Positions 1-9,119 of a stretch of DNA of 64,000 nucleotides are shown here, piece after piece. The stretch is from an uncultured Roseobacter sp. (lineage in GTDB: Bacteria; Pseudomonadota; Alphaproteobacteria; Rhodobacterales; Rhodobacteraceae). The DNA lies in assembly GCF_947492555.1 (NCBI RefSeq), contig NZ_CANLNE010000001.1, positions 1,054,001 through 1,118,000 of the forward strand, in the 5' to 3' direction. A program made the translations under genes and the position numbers. Under the pieces are notes generated by a model. That model was not told where the DNA came from. It saw only the letters and a list, made by a program, of their open reading frames with translations, and did no database searches. The number at the start of each line of letters is the position of its first letter. The first letter of the stretch is position 1.

Positions 1-2
1 GT

Positions 3-140
3 CTGGCCTTTGGCGGCGCGGGCCATACCGTGACCACCCGCGCCGAACTGACCGAAGCCCTACACACCGCGATGACAGCTGACACCTTCACCGTGATCGC
101 TGCCGTGATCGACCGTGGAGCCTACGATGGCCGTATCTGA
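3..140 (+). CDS. C-terminal end of a thiamine-diphosphate-dependent enzyme (oxalyl-CoA decarboxylase / acetolactate synthase type), partial
   Basis: The window opens inside a reading frame that stops at 140. The visible 45 residues include a GGAGHTVTT segment followed by an AELTEAL helix and end in AVIDRGAYDGRI, which is how the C-terminal ThDP-binding domain of oxalyl-CoA decarboxylase and acetolactate-synthase-like proteins usually ends (a G-G-x-G-x-x-V segment, then a helix, then a final beta strand). It overlaps the start of the next gene, a class III CoA-transferase, by 14 bp. That pairing is typical of oxalate/formyl-CoA modules, so oxalyl-CoA decarboxylase is the favoured guess, but a 2-hydroxyacyl-CoA lyase or another ThDP enzyme is equally compatible with this fragment. 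Confidence 0.55.
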   Translation: MAFGGAGHTVTTRAELTEALHTAMTADTFTVIAAVIDRGAYDGRI

Positions 141-1332
141 CGCTCCCATGGCGCTCGACGGTCTGGTCGTGCTGGACCTCAGCCGCATTCTCGCCGGGCC
201 GACCGCCACACAGATGCTGGGCGATCTCGGCGCGACCGTGATCAAGGTCGAGAACCCCAAGAGCAACGGGGATGACACCCGCAGTTGGGGCCCGAACTAC
301 GCCAAGGACGCTGCGGGCAACCCGACCGATCTGTCGGCTTACTTCATGGCCGCCAACCGCAACAAGCTGTCGATCTCCGTCGATCTGTCGAGCGATGAAG
401 GCCAGCACACTGTGCGCCAGCTGGCAGCGCGGGCGGACATCGTGGTTGAAAACTACAAACCCGGCGGTCTGGAGAAATATGGGCTGGATCACGCGACCCT
501 TCTGAAGGCCCATCCCGGCCTTGTCTATTGCTCGATTTCCGGATTTGGCCAGACCGGCCCCAACAGCGCACAGCCGGGATATGATCTTATGGCCCAAGGC
601 TATGGCGGGATCATGTCCCTGACCGGTGCCCCGGACGGCCCGCCGATGAAAGTGGGCGTGGGCATTGCCGACGTGATGTGCGGGATGTACGCGACCATCG
701 GCATTCTGGCCGCCCTACGCCACCGCGACAGGACCGGCGAGGGTCAGCACATTGATCTGGCGCTGGTCGATGCGCAAATGGCCTGGCTGATCAACGAAGG
801 CACCAATTTCCTGACCTCCGGTAAACTGCCGGAGCGGCGCGGCAATGCGCACCCGAACATCGTGCCCTACGATGCCTTTCCCTGCGCTGACGGGCACGTG
901 TTGTTAGCCGTCGGCAACGATGCCCAGTTTGCGCGGTTCTGCGATGCCTTCGGTATGTCCGCCCTTGCAGAAGACCCTGCCTATGCCACGAACCTTGCCC
1001 GGATCGAAAACCGCGTGGCGTTGACCGCAAAGATCACGGCAGCGCTGGCCGATTTACCGCGCAAAGACGTCCTGGCCCGCTGCCACGCCGTAAAGGTGCC
1101 CGCAGGCCCCATCCACACCGTGGCCGAAGCGCTGAACTCCGACCAGGCCAAGGCGCGCGATACCGTCGTGCAGGTCCAAGCCGCGGACACCGCGGGTGAC
1201 GCCGTTGCCCTTTTGGGCAATCCCCTGAAGTTCTCCCGCACACCAGTCACGTACCGGCACGCGCCGCCGCGCTTTGGGCAAGACACCCAGACCGTGCTTC
1301 GCGCCTTTGAAATCAAGCCCAAGGCGGACTGA
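127..1332 (+). CDS. CaiB/BaiF class III CoA-transferase, formyl-CoA:oxalate CoA-transferase-like
   Basis: The 401-residue product has the family III fold signature throughout: LDLSRILAGPTATQML near residues 16-31, the VIKVENP segment at 38-44, an NKLSISVDL strand near 79-87, and the catalytic Asp in the PGYDLMAQ motif near residue 153. Family III enzymes move CoA between carboxylic acids through an aspartyl-CoA thioester in the cytoplasm. The ORF track opens at a GTG at 115, but a GGAG sits 6 bp before the ATG at 127, which is the better start. The overlap with the preceding ThDP enzyme suggests translational coupling and a shared pathway. Substrate is not certain: formyl-CoA/oxalate is the context-based guess. 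Confidence 0.85.
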   Translation: MAVSDAPMALDGLVVLDLSRILAGPTATQMLGDLGATVIKVENPKSNGDDTRSWGPNYAKDAAGNPTDLSAYFMAANRNKLSISVDLSSDEGQHTVRQLAARADIVVENYKPGGLEKYGLDHATLLKAHPGLVYCSISGFGQTGPNSAQPGYDLMAQGYGGIMSLTGAPDGPPMKVGVGIADVMCGMYATIGILAALRHRDRTGEGQHIDLALVDAQMAWLINEGTNFLTSGKLPERRGNAHPNIVPYDAFPCADGHVLLAVGNDAQFARFCDAFGMSALAEDPAYATNLARIENRVALTAKITAALADLPRKDVLARCHAVKVPAGPIHTVAEALNSDQAKARDTVVQVQAADTAGDAVALLGNPLKFSRTPVTYRHAPPRFGQDTQTVLRAFEIKPKAD

Positions 1333-1506
1333 AACACACCCGCGATATCGGCTTCATTTCGCCTGTATTCCGGGCTTATTCCTGAAACATTGGCGGAAAT
1401 CTAACACGCGGCTTCACGTTGGCGTGTACCGGCTGGCCGGAACCTTCGCGCGTGGCGTTATTGAGGTAAAGAATTGTTCTGTTCCGAGAATAAAGGCGCG
1501 ATCCTG

Positions 1507-2856
1507 ATGATGTATGATATCTGTAACAGCCCCGTTTCGCTTTCCACGCAAAAGGCGCTGGAGCACTGGAATGGCATGGTACGGGCGTTTCTGGCCCATA
1601 GTACCGCAACGCCAATCCATTTGGGTGCCGTGCTCACGAGCCATCCGGATTTCGCCATGGGCCACGCAGCACGCGGATTGTTCTCCCTGATGCTGGGACG
1701 TGCGGAGTTAACGAAAACGGCGCAAGAGGCGGCAATAGCTGCCCATCTGGCCTGCGCGAACACAACCCCAAGCTTTCGCGAGGCCGCCTGGACACGCGCC
1801 CTGGATCACTGGCTCGACGGGCACCCCACCAAGGCTGTCGCCGCAATGGAAGGCGTCTTGACCCGGCACCCCGAAGATACGCTAACAGCCAAGGTCAGCC
1901 ACGCCATTCGCTTCATTCTCGGGGATGCCACCGGCATGCGCGCCTCCATCGAACGGGTGCTGGAGGCGCATGGCCCCGATCATGCCTGTCGCGGGTTTGC
2001 CCTAGGGTGCCACGCCTTCGCATTGGAAGAAACCGGGGCCTACGACCGGGCCGAAGCCGCAGGGCGCGAGGGGCTGGCACTGGCGCCGGACGATTCATGG
2101 GGGCTGCATGCGGTCACCCACGTCTATGACATGACGGCGCGGCCCGACCTGGGGATCGCCTTGATTGAAGGCAACACCGGTGCCTGGGATCATTGCAACA
2201 ATTTCCGCTACCACGTCTGGTGGCACAAGGCGTTGTTGCACATGGACCGCGGTCAGCTTGATGTGGCACTTGGCCTCTACGACGCCCAGATTCGCGCTGA
2301 CAAAACGGATGACTACCGTGACATCTCGAACGCCACATCGCTATTGATCCGGCTCGAGCTGGAGGGCGTGGATGTCGGCCCCCGCTGGGAAGAACTGGCC
2401 GATCTTGCGCAGAACCGTACCGAAGACGGCTGCGTCGTCTTTGCCGATTTGCACTACATGCTGGCACTAACTGGAGCGAACCGTCCGGAGGCGAAAGCTG
2501 CGATGACCCGGCGGTTTGCACAGGATGCCGCGAAATCCGGTGAGATGCCAAGGCGCTATGCCGATCCCGGGATGGCGGCCCTTGCCGGGCTGAATGCCTT
2601 TGCCGAAGGGCGCTATGACGCGGCTTTCGCCGATCTGACCGCCGCACGCCCGACGATGCAAACTATCGGCGGCAGCCACGCCCAGCGCGACGTTTTCGAA
2701 CGCATCACCATTGACGCTGGCCTGCGCGCGGGTCGTTACGAGCAGACCGAAGCCGTGATTGCAGACCGTCTGGCGCGGCGCGCAGGACGGCCGGACCGTT
2801 TCACCACCACCCGTCTGGCCAGCATTCAAGAGGCCCGGCGGATCCCCGCACAATGA
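1507..2856 (+). CDS. Tetratricopeptide repeat protein of the TTC38-like family
   Basis: The roughly 449-residue soluble protein is almost entirely alpha-helical, with repeated A-x-x-A-x-G-type helices and a central HVYDMTARPDLGIAL...NNFRYHVWWHKALLH segment that matches the bacterial TTC38-like proteins I know. These are usually annotated only as TPR proteins; no reaction is established. Start choice is unclear: TTG at 1474 has GAGG 7 bp upstream, while tandem ATGs at 1507/1510 have AAAGG about 10 bp upstream; family members tend to begin MMYDxxxNPVSLST, so 1507 is used. A 170-bp gap separates it from the CoA-transferase, and it lies just upstream of the opg genes. Confidence 0.75.
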   Translation: MMYDICNSPVSLSTQKALEHWNGMVRAFLAHSTATPIHLGAVLTSHPDFAMGHAARGLFSLMLGRAELTKTAQEAAIAAHLACANTTPSFREAAWTRALDHWLDGHPTKAVAAMEGVLTRHPEDTLTAKVSHAIRFILGDATGMRASIERVLEAHGPDHACRGFALGCHAFALEETGAYDRAEAAGREGLALAPDDSWGLHAVTHVYDMTARPDLGIALIEGNTGAWDHCNNFRYHVWWHKALLHMDRGQLDVALGLYDAQIRADKTDDYRDISNATSLLIRLELEGVDVGPRWEELADLAQNRTEDGCVVFADLHYMLALTGANRPEAKAAMTRRFAQDAAKSGEMPRRYADPGMAALAGLNAFAEGRYDAAFADLTAARPTMQTIGGSHAQRDVFERITIDAGLRAGRYEQTEAVIADRLARRAGRPDRFTTTRLASIQEARRIPAQ

Positions 2857-2904
2857 TCGCAAGCCCCTGATGACAATTCCTTTTACACAGCATAAAGACC
2901 GGCC

Positions 2905-4146
2905 ATGACACTTGCCGACCCCGCCCATATGACCCCAAGCGCCTCCCCTTCGCGCACCAAACCTGCCCCCGTGGCAAAGCAGCGTGACGTCCGTCTGGAT
3001 TTCTTTCGCGGCATTGCGATGTTCATCATTCTCTTTGCTCATACGCCGGGGAATTTCTTTACGTCCTGGATTCCCGCGCGCTGGGGCTTTTCAGACGCGA
3101 CCGAGATCTTTGTGTTCTGTTCGGGCATGGCCTCTGCCATCGCCTTTGGACGCGCATACGATACCGTCGGCTGGCGGCTCGGCACGGCGCGGGTCAGCTT
3201 TCGGGTCTGGCAGGTCTATTGGGCGCACATCGGGCTCTTCTTCGCCGTGGCGACCCTGCTGGCCGCCATCGACATGACCGGGGCGTACGACAAGGTCTAT
3301 ATCGGCACGCTGAACCTGTGGAAGTTCTTTGCCGAACCGGGACCGCAACTCGTTGGGTTGCTGACCCTGACTTACGTGCCGAACTATTTCGACATTCTGC
3401 CCATGTATATGGTCGTGCTGGCGATGATGCCCCTGATTATGGCATTGTCCCGGGTGCATCTCGGTCTGGTGGCGGCCTTTGTTGGGCTTGTCTGGCTCTT
3501 TGCGCAGGAACGGCTGCTGGCTTTGGTCGGAGTTGATCACCTGAACCTTGCCCTCCCGGCGGAGCCGTGGTCGGACAGGACGTGGTTCTTCAACCCCTTT
3601 GGCTGGCAGCTCATTTTCTTTACTGGCTTTGCCTTCATGCGCGGCTGGTTGCCCAAACCTCCTGTTTCGCCACTGTTGATCGGTATCGCACTGGCTCTTG
3701 TCTTGGTGAACATCCCGCTGTCGAATATCGGCGTGCGTGAATTTGGTTTTGACTGGGCCCGCGACTGGCGCATTGCCAACAAGATGCTGATCGACAAATC
3801 CGATTTCGGGCTGCTGCGGTATGTGCATTTCCTGGCGCTTGCGTATCTCTGCTGGGTGGCGGCAGGCGACAAGGGTGCGCGGCTTTTAACACAAGGCGAC
3901 GGTATCGCGGCCCGCATCTGGCAGCGCACGCTCGCGATCATCCTGAAGGTCGGACAGCAGTCGCTCGCCGTCTTCATCGTGAGCATGTTCACTGCGCGGG
4001 TCAGCGGATTTGTCATGGATAACATCGGTCGCGACACATGGACTGTCGTGGCTGTCAACTTCGCAGGCATGGGTGTGCTTGTCCTGACCGCCTACGGCGC
4101 GGGCTGGTACAAATCCCAACCCTGGCGCAAAAAGGCGGTGCACTGA
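2905..4146 (+). CDS. opgC: OpgC-family membrane acyltransferase (periplasmic glucan succinylation)
   Basis: The 413-residue polytopic membrane protein has the OpgC family hallmark near the N-terminus: VRLDFFRGIAMFIILFAHTP followed by FSDATEIFVFCSGM. About ten hydrophobic segments follow. OpgC proteins decorate osmoregulated periplasmic glucans with succinyl groups from the cytoplasmic side. It sits 48 bp after the TPR gene and its TGA overlaps the ATG of opgG by 1 bp, so it forms a single unit with opgG and opgH, which supports the assignment. The start at 2905 is only weakly supported by an SD; ATG 2929 is an alternative. Confidence 0.9.
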   Translation: MTLADPAHMTPSASPSRTKPAPVAKQRDVRLDFFRGIAMFIILFAHTPGNFFTSWIPARWGFSDATEIFVFCSGMASAIAFGRAYDTVGWRLGTARVSFRVWQVYWAHIGLFFAVATLLAAIDMTGAYDKVYIGTLNLWKFFAEPGPQLVGLLTLTYVPNYFDILPMYMVVLAMMPLIMALSRVHLGLVAAFVGLVWLFAQERLLALVGVDHLNLALPAEPWSDRTWFFNPFGWQLIFFTGFAFMRGWLPKPPVSPLLIGIALALVLVNIPLSNIGVREFGFDWARDWRIANKMLIDKSDFGLLRYVHFLALAYLCWVAAGDKGARLLTQGDGIAARIWQRTLAIILKVGQQSLAVFIVSMFTARVSGFVMDNIGRDTWTVVAVNFAGMGVLVLTAYGAGWYKSQPWRKKAVH

Positions 4147-5669
4147 TGCTACGTCGTGATGTTCTGAAATCCCTTGCCGCACTGGCTGCGGTGCCATCGG
4201 CCAGCTTCGCCGAAGAGCCCGGATTGCAACTGGGGGATGCGCAGCCCTTCGATGCATCCACCGTGCGCGCCCGCGCAGTGGAGCTGGCAGAGGCAGAGTA
4301 CACGCCGCGCCCGTTGATCCCCGAAAGCTGGCGGAACCTGACCTATGACCAATATCGCAAGATCTGGTTCGACGGGCGCAACGCGCTCTGGGAAGGCTCG
4401 CTCAGACCGCAACGTGTCGATGTCTTTCCGCCCGGGCTCTATTTTCCACAGGCGGTGGAGATCAATGTCGTCGAGAATGGCACCGCGCGGCCTCTCGCCT
4501 TTGATATGGGCGTTTTCGACAGCACCGACAAATTCCCCGATGTCGAGATCGACGCGACGCTGGGCTATTCCGGCCTGCGTCTGCGGGCGGAGTTGGAGCA
4601 AGCGGGCATTTTCCAGGAATATGCCGTCTTCCAGGGGGCCAGCTATTTCCGCGGGATCGGCACAGGCGAGACATACGGTTTGTCCGCGCGCGGACTTGCC
4701 ATAAAAACCGGCGATCCGATGGGCGAAGAATTCCCCGACTTCACCGCCTTCTGGCTGGAAACACCGCAACCGGGGTCCGGGTCTGTTTTGCTGCACGCCC
4801 TGCTCGACAGTCCCAGCTGCACCGGTGCCTACCACTTTGATATCTCCCACGGCGACACGCTGCGCATGGCGGTATCGGCGGAGATTTTCGCGCGAACGGA
4901 CATGGACCATGTGGGCATCGCTCCGCTGACCTCCATGTTCCTTTTCGACGAGACCATGCGCCAGCGGTTCGACGACTTTCGCCCCGCGGTGCACGACAGT
5001 GATGGCCTGCTCATCCACAATGGCGCGGGTGAGACGATCTGGCGGCCGCTTGCAAACCCACTAACGCTGCAGATCAGCGCGTTTTCCGACAATAATCCGC
5101 GCGGTTTTGGCCTGATGCAGCGCCCCCGTGAGTTCCGTGACTATGCGGATCTCGAAGCACTTTATCACTCGCGGCCCTCCCTGTGGATCACCCCGCAGGA
5201 GGATTGGGGGCAAGGCTCTGTCACCTTGGTCGAGATCCCGGCAGATCTGGAGATTTACGACAATATCGTCGCCTATTGGCGCCCGTCAGAACCCATTCTG
5301 GCCGGGCAAAGTCACCAGATGAGCTACCTGATGGATTGGGGCGACGATCCGGCCCCAAAGGCTGACATGCCGCTGCGCGTACTCAGCACGGCCATAGGCG
5401 GGCGCCCCGAAGGCGGCAAGGTGGTCACCATCGATTTCGAAGATGGTGCGCTGGTGCCTGACGATCTGTCACGGCTCGATATCATCCTGCGCGGCAGCGA
5501 TGGCACGCTGTCCGACGGGCTGGTGCAAAGAAATCCTGAAACCAATGGACCCCGTTTGGCGTTCACCTTTCAGGCGGGTGAAGCCAGATACATCGAATTC
5601 AGGGCGCAACTGCGCCTCGATGGCACGCCGCTCAGTGAGGTTTGGCTCTACAGGTGGACAACGGGATGA
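4146..5669 (+). CDS. opgG: Glucan biosynthesis protein G, periplasmic
   Basis: The 507-residue product begins MLRRDVLKSLAALAAVPSASFA, a signal sequence with a possible twin-arginine-like RRD start and an Ala-x-Ala cleavage site. The mature part carries OpgG/MdoG motifs including RPLAFDMGVFDST, GASYFRGIGTGETYGLSARGLA and a C-terminal immunoglobulin-like domain. OpgG is needed for beta-1,6 branching or extension of periplasmic glucans. The ORF track starts 108 bp earlier, inside opgC; the ATG at 4146, overlapping the opgC stop, gives the signal peptide and is chosen. Length is normal for the family. Confidence 0.93.
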   Translation: MLRRDVLKSLAALAAVPSASFAEEPGLQLGDAQPFDASTVRARAVELAEAEYTPRPLIPESWRNLTYDQYRKIWFDGRNALWEGSLRPQRVDVFPPGLYFPQAVEINVVENGTARPLAFDMGVFDSTDKFPDVEIDATLGYSGLRLRAELEQAGIFQEYAVFQGASYFRGIGTGETYGLSARGLAIKTGDPMGEEFPDFTAFWLETPQPGSGSVLLHALLDSPSCTGAYHFDISHGDTLRMAVSAEIFARTDMDHVGIAPLTSMFLFDETMRQRFDDFRPAVHDSDGLLIHNGAGETIWRPLANPLTLQISAFSDNNPRGFGLMQRPREFRDYADLEALYHSRPSLWITPQEDWGQGSVTLVEIPADLEIYDNIVAYWRPSEPILAGQSHQMSYLMDWGDDPAPKADMPLRVLSTAIGGRPEGGKVVTIDFEDGALVPDDLSRLDIILRGSDGTLSDGLVQRNPETNGPRLAFTFQAGEARYIEFRAQLRLDGTPLSEVWLYRWTTG

Positions 5670-7570
5670 GCGAAGGTACGGACACGATGGGTGGGATGGC
5701 AGCCACAATGCCTCCTCGTGCGCCTTTGCGAATGCGCGCCCAAGATCTGTCCGCCTCTCCGGGCACTCCTCGGATTGCGCCGACACAAGGGCCCGAGCGC
5801 ACGATTGGCTGGCGGCTCGCCCTGTTTTTGCCAGCACTGATCGGCACGGCAATGCTGATGTCTGCCTTGCACGGCTGGCTATCTGAGACCGGCATGACAG
5901 GGTTGGAATGGGCGCTGCTGGCCCTGATTGGTGTGACCTTTGTCTGGGTCACCCTCTCTGTCAGCACCGTCGGCGTGGCCATTGCCGGGCTGCTGGCCCG
6001 GGAAACGGCCCAAGGCCGCAGCCCCAAAGAGGTGGTTCCGATGGATGTCGCCTTGCTGGTGCCCATCTATAACGAAGTGCCCAGCGACGTTTTTGGCAAT
6101 GCAACGGCGATGCTGGACGACCTTGCACGACGCCAGAGCGCGCACAGCTATACGCTGTTCGTGCTGTCGGACACACGCGACCCGGCCATTGCCGAGGATG
6201 AGCAACGCGCCTTTGCCGATCTGGCCGCCTCCGCGCCGGAAGGGTTTGCTGTTCACTATCGCCGCCGGGCTGCGAACACGGATAAGAAGGTTGGCAACCT
6301 TGTCGACTGGATCACCGGATGGGGCGCCGCCTACGAAGCCATGGTGGTGCTGGACGCCGACAGCCTGATGACCGGGCGCGCCATCGACCGCCTTGCAGAC
6401 GAGCTTAGCGTTGACCCAGAGACCGGTCTGATTCAGACCTTCCCGATGCTGATCGGAGCAGAAACCATCTTCGCCCGGTTGCAGCAATTCTCCAACATTG
6501 CGTATGGCTGGTTGCTGGCCGAAGGGCTGGCGAAATGGGCGCGTAGCGAGGGCAATTACTGGGGCCACAACGCGATCATCCGCACGCGCGCCTTTGCGGC
6601 ATCTGCCGGGCTGCCCCATTTGCAGGGGCGCAAGGGCCAGGCGGAACTGATCCTCAGCCACGACTTTGTCGAGGCGGGGCTCCTGCGCCGTGCCGGATGG
6701 CGTGTACGGTTTCTGCCGCGCGTCTCTGGCAGTTTCGAAGAGACACCCGGCACGCTGATCGATTACGTGCTGCGGGACCAGCGGTGGTGCCGCGGCAACC
6801 TGCAGCACCTGCGCCTGCTGGGCACTGCGGGTCTGCACCCGGTGTCGCGCTTCCATCTCTTCCACGGCGCAGTAAGCTATTTGCTGTCACCTGCGTGGTT
6901 TGTCTTGCTGGTGATCTGGGCCCTGCTGGGTGTCGACGCGGACACCAATGTCGTGCGCTACTTCAACGAGACCAATCCGCTCTTCCCGGATTGGCCGCCA
7001 GAGATGAGCCACATCGATTCCGCCGTCTTCCTGGTGATCATGTACGCCATGCTGCTGACCCCCAAACTTGTGGGCGCCGGCATCATCGCCCTGCATCCCA
7101 AGGCCACGCGGGTCTACGGGGGACGCGGCGCTTTCCTGACTGCCTTTCTGGTCGAAATCATCTTGTCGATTGCCTATGCGCCAATCCTGATGATCCAGCA
7201 GACCCGCGCTGTATTGCGCGCCATGCTTGGCCAATCCGACGCCTGGGCCGCGCAGTCGCGCCATGCCCATGCCTACCCGCTGCGCACCCTGATCCGGTTC
7301 CACTGGGCGGAGATCTTGCTGGGCTTTGTGCTGCTGATCGGCCTGGCCTCTGGCCTTGTCTCTCTCTGGCTCATTCCGATTGTCGCCAGTCTCTGCCTCG
7401 CCGTGCCGTTGTCAGCGCTCAGCGCTGTGCAACTGTCGCGCGCGCTGCCGGGCGGGCTGCGCATGCAAAGCCCGCACACCATTCGCGAACCCGCCATTGT
7501 CGGCCGCGCGCGCCTTGAGAGATCGCGGCTGCGCAATCTGTTGGACGCAGGCCAGCTTCCCGCTGAATAA
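5666..7570 (+). CDS. opgH: Glucans biosynthesis glucosyltransferase H
   Basis: The 634-residue inner-membrane GT2 processive glycosyltransferase synthesises the beta-1,2 glucan backbone from UDP-glucose. Visible family features are two N-terminal hydrophobic segments, the LVPIYNE nucleotide-binding start of the GT-A domain, VVLDADSLMTG (DxD region), an ILSHDFVEAGLLRRAGW motif with the putative catalytic Asp, and QRWCRGNLQHL (the Q/RxxRW box), followed by several C-terminal membrane segments. The ATG at 5666 overlaps the opgG stop as ATGA and is preferred over the track start at 5642. It is the last gene of opgCGH; the next gene is convergent. Confidence 0.93.
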   Translation: MSEGTDTMGGMAATMPPRAPLRMRAQDLSASPGTPRIAPTQGPERTIGWRLALFLPALIGTAMLMSALHGWLSETGMTGLEWALLALIGVTFVWVTLSVSTVGVAIAGLLARETAQGRSPKEVVPMDVALLVPIYNEVPSDVFGNATAMLDDLARRQSAHSYTLFVLSDTRDPAIAEDEQRAFADLAASAPEGFAVHYRRRAANTDKKVGNLVDWITGWGAAYEAMVVLDADSLMTGRAIDRLADELSVDPETGLIQTFPMLIGAETIFARLQQFSNIAYGWLLAEGLAKWARSEGNYWGHNAIIRTRAFAASAGLPHLQGRKGQAELILSHDFVEAGLLRRAGWRVRFLPRVSGSFEETPGTLIDYVLRDQRWCRGNLQHLRLLGTAGLHPVSRFHLFHGAVSYLLSPAWFVLLVIWALLGVDADTNVVRYFNETNPLFPDWPPEMSHIDSAVFLVIMYAMLLTPKLVGAGIIALHPKATRVYGGRGAFLTAFLVEIILSIAYAPILMIQQTRAVLRAMLGQSDAWAAQSRHAHAYPLRTLIRFHWAEILLGFVLLIGLASGLVSLWLIPIVASLCLAVPLSALSAVQLSRALPGGLRMQSPHTIREPAIVGRARLERSRLRNLLDAGQLPAE

Positions 7571-7780
7571 CTCCGGCACCTGACTCTGGGAATTAGGGGG
7601 TCTGGTACCCGCCATAGATAGGCATCCGCACATTCTTAAGGGGTGCCGGTGCCCCCGGAAGTTGGAGCGGCACTGGATCGCGGCCCGGTCACAGGCGACC
7701 TTCTGGCCCACCTCCGACCTGTGCGGAGTGTCCGGTTGATCGGTCTGGACACCCAGGCGGCTTGCCGCGCAGCGCTGTGC
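7571..7780. other. Convergent intergenic region, nothing recognised
   Basis: These 210 bp lie between the stops of opgH (+) and the esterase gene (-). I see no ORF with coding character, no tRNA and no terminator hairpin with a T-run; the GC-rich GGGGTGCCGGTGCCCC at about 7640 is only a weak stem. Confidence 0.5.
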
Positions 7781-8617
7781 TCAAAGCCCCTCGTACCAGT
7801 CCAACATCATGCCTGCCCAGCCTTGCGGCACGACATGCCCACCGGGAAAGAGCGCGAATTCCAATGCGGAGCCGTCGGCACAGCGATCCCACGCCCGGCG
7901 CATAAATTCGCCCTTGGTGACATATCGGTCCGCGCGCAACTGGTTGCAGGCGTTTACCTCGCGCCACATGCGCAGCGTGTAGAAGATATCCCCCTGCACC
8001 AGCGCCTCCGGGTCCGTCGCGTCACTACCGCGCAGAACACGGCCCTCGAGCGGCACGGTGCCATCAGTCCACCCGTGGGTGTGCAACAGGCGCACGGGTC
8101 CCGCGCAGTCGGTCGGATGCGGGCGCCAGAAACCACCGGCCACCGGCGCATAGGCTGAAAAGCTGTCCGGCACGTCGCAGGCCATGTATGAGGTCATGGA
8201 GCCGCCAATGGAGAAACCGCTCAGGATCACGCGTTCCGCCGCGAAACCGAAACGGGCGGCAGCATCATCCCGCACGGCCTGCAGGAACGCAGGCTCATCG
8301 CGCAATTTCGGGCGGCCCGGGATGAACGACCAGCCACGCCCGCGCCCCTCCGCATAAGGCAAGCCATCCGGCGCGATCAGCACATAGCCACGGTCGAGCG
8401 CCGTGTTCACCCAGTCCTTGGGTCGCAGCGCGCCCTCCCCCGACCCGCCGAACCCATGCAGATAGAGTATCGCGCCCTTGACGGGGCCCTCCGGCACGCG
8501 CGCGTGATAGGTCCCCATCTCAATCGAGCAGGCCCCCGTGTCTTCGCCACAAGCGGCATGCGACGGTGCCGCCCCGCCCAACCAGGCCGCGGCGGCCAGC
8601 GCGAGGAACAGTTTCAT
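7781..8617 (-). CDS. Secreted alpha/beta hydrolase of the PHB depolymerase / feruloyl esterase (LpqC) type
   Basis: The 278-residue product starts with a Sec signal peptide (MKLFLALAAAAWLGGAAPSHA) after a strong AAGGAG SD. The mature part shows LYLHGFGGSGEG (oxyanion region), the nucleophile elbow GFSIGGS, an AYAPVAGGFW strand, a THGWTDGTVPLEGR loop carrying the likely catalytic Asp, and a terminal FPGGHVVPQGW with the catalytic His. This is the esterase_phb/LpqC pattern: periplasmic or secreted esterase, substrate unknown. The start is 1 nt past the stop of the upstream rhodanese gene, so it is the last gene of a YHS-rhodanese-esterase operon. The track start at 8671 would run into that gene and is rejected. 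Confidence 0.85.
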   Translation of the reverse strand: MKLFLALAAAAWLGGAAPSHAACGEDTGACSIEMGTYHARVPEGPVKGAILYLHGFGGSGEGALRPKDWVNTALDRGYVLIAPDGLPYAEGRGRGWSFIPGRPKLRDEPAFLQAVRDDAAARFGFAAERVILSGFSIGGSMTSYMACDVPDSFSAYAPVAGGFWRPHPTDCAGPVRLLHTHGWTDGTVPLEGRVLRGSDATDPEALVQGDIFYTLRMWREVNACNQLRADRYVTKGEFMRRAWDRCADGSALEFALFPGGHVVPQGWAGMMLDWYEGL

Positions 8618-8618
8618 C

Positions 8619-9119
8619 TCAACTCTCCTTGCGCAGGGGCAGTTCGCGTTTGATCCAGCCAGGCCCCGCACCGGAGCCCAGCATGCCTTCGGGCACGTCG
8701 ATAATGCGTGTGAACCCGGCCTTGGTCAGTTTCGCGCTCTGATGACGAGATCGCACGCCGCGTGCGCAAATCAGGGCGACGGGGCGTGTGGCGTCATTCC
8801 CCACGGCGGCCAGAAGCGCTTCGGTAAAATCTTCGCGCCGCATGTCGAGCGTTATCGCGCCTTCGCCGACGCCTGTCAGAGCCCATTCATCCGGCCTTCG
8901 GATGTCAACCAAGAGGATATCACCGGACAGGGCCGCTTGATGAGCTTCGGGCGCGCTCAGCGCGTTCTCGCCCGTCTCGGCCCAGATATTGAACCACCGT
9001 GACGCCACGGCGCCCGCCGTGACCACGGAAACAGTACCCAGCGCCAAAAAGCCTCGTCGCGTCAGACGCGGCGAGGCTTCCGGGGAACGAGAAGGCAGGT
9101 CCTTCTCAGTCATGATCAT
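8619..9119 (-). CDS. Rhodanese-like domain protein with a twin-arginine signal
   Basis: The 166-residue protein begins with a short charged stretch and then RLTRRGFLALGTVSVVTAGA, a twin-arginine motif plus hydrophobic core, so the protein is probably exported folded or anchored facing the periplasm. The rest is a single rhodanese fold: LLVDIRRPDEWALTGV and the active loop ICARGVRSR, which keeps the catalytic Cys. Such proteins transfer sulfane sulfur or bind it; the acceptor is unknown. It overlaps the stop of the YHS gene (ATGA) and is followed 1 nt later by the esterase. An in-frame ATG at 9113 is an alternative start. Confidence 0.85.
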   Translation of the reverse strand: MIMTEKDLPSRSPEASPRLTRRGFLALGTVSVVTAGAVASRWFNIWAETGENALSAPEAHQAALSGDILLVDIRRPDEWALTGVGEGAITLDMRREDFTEALLAAVGNDATRPVALICARGVRSRHQSAKLTKAGFTRIIDVPEGMLGSGAGPGWIKRELPLRKES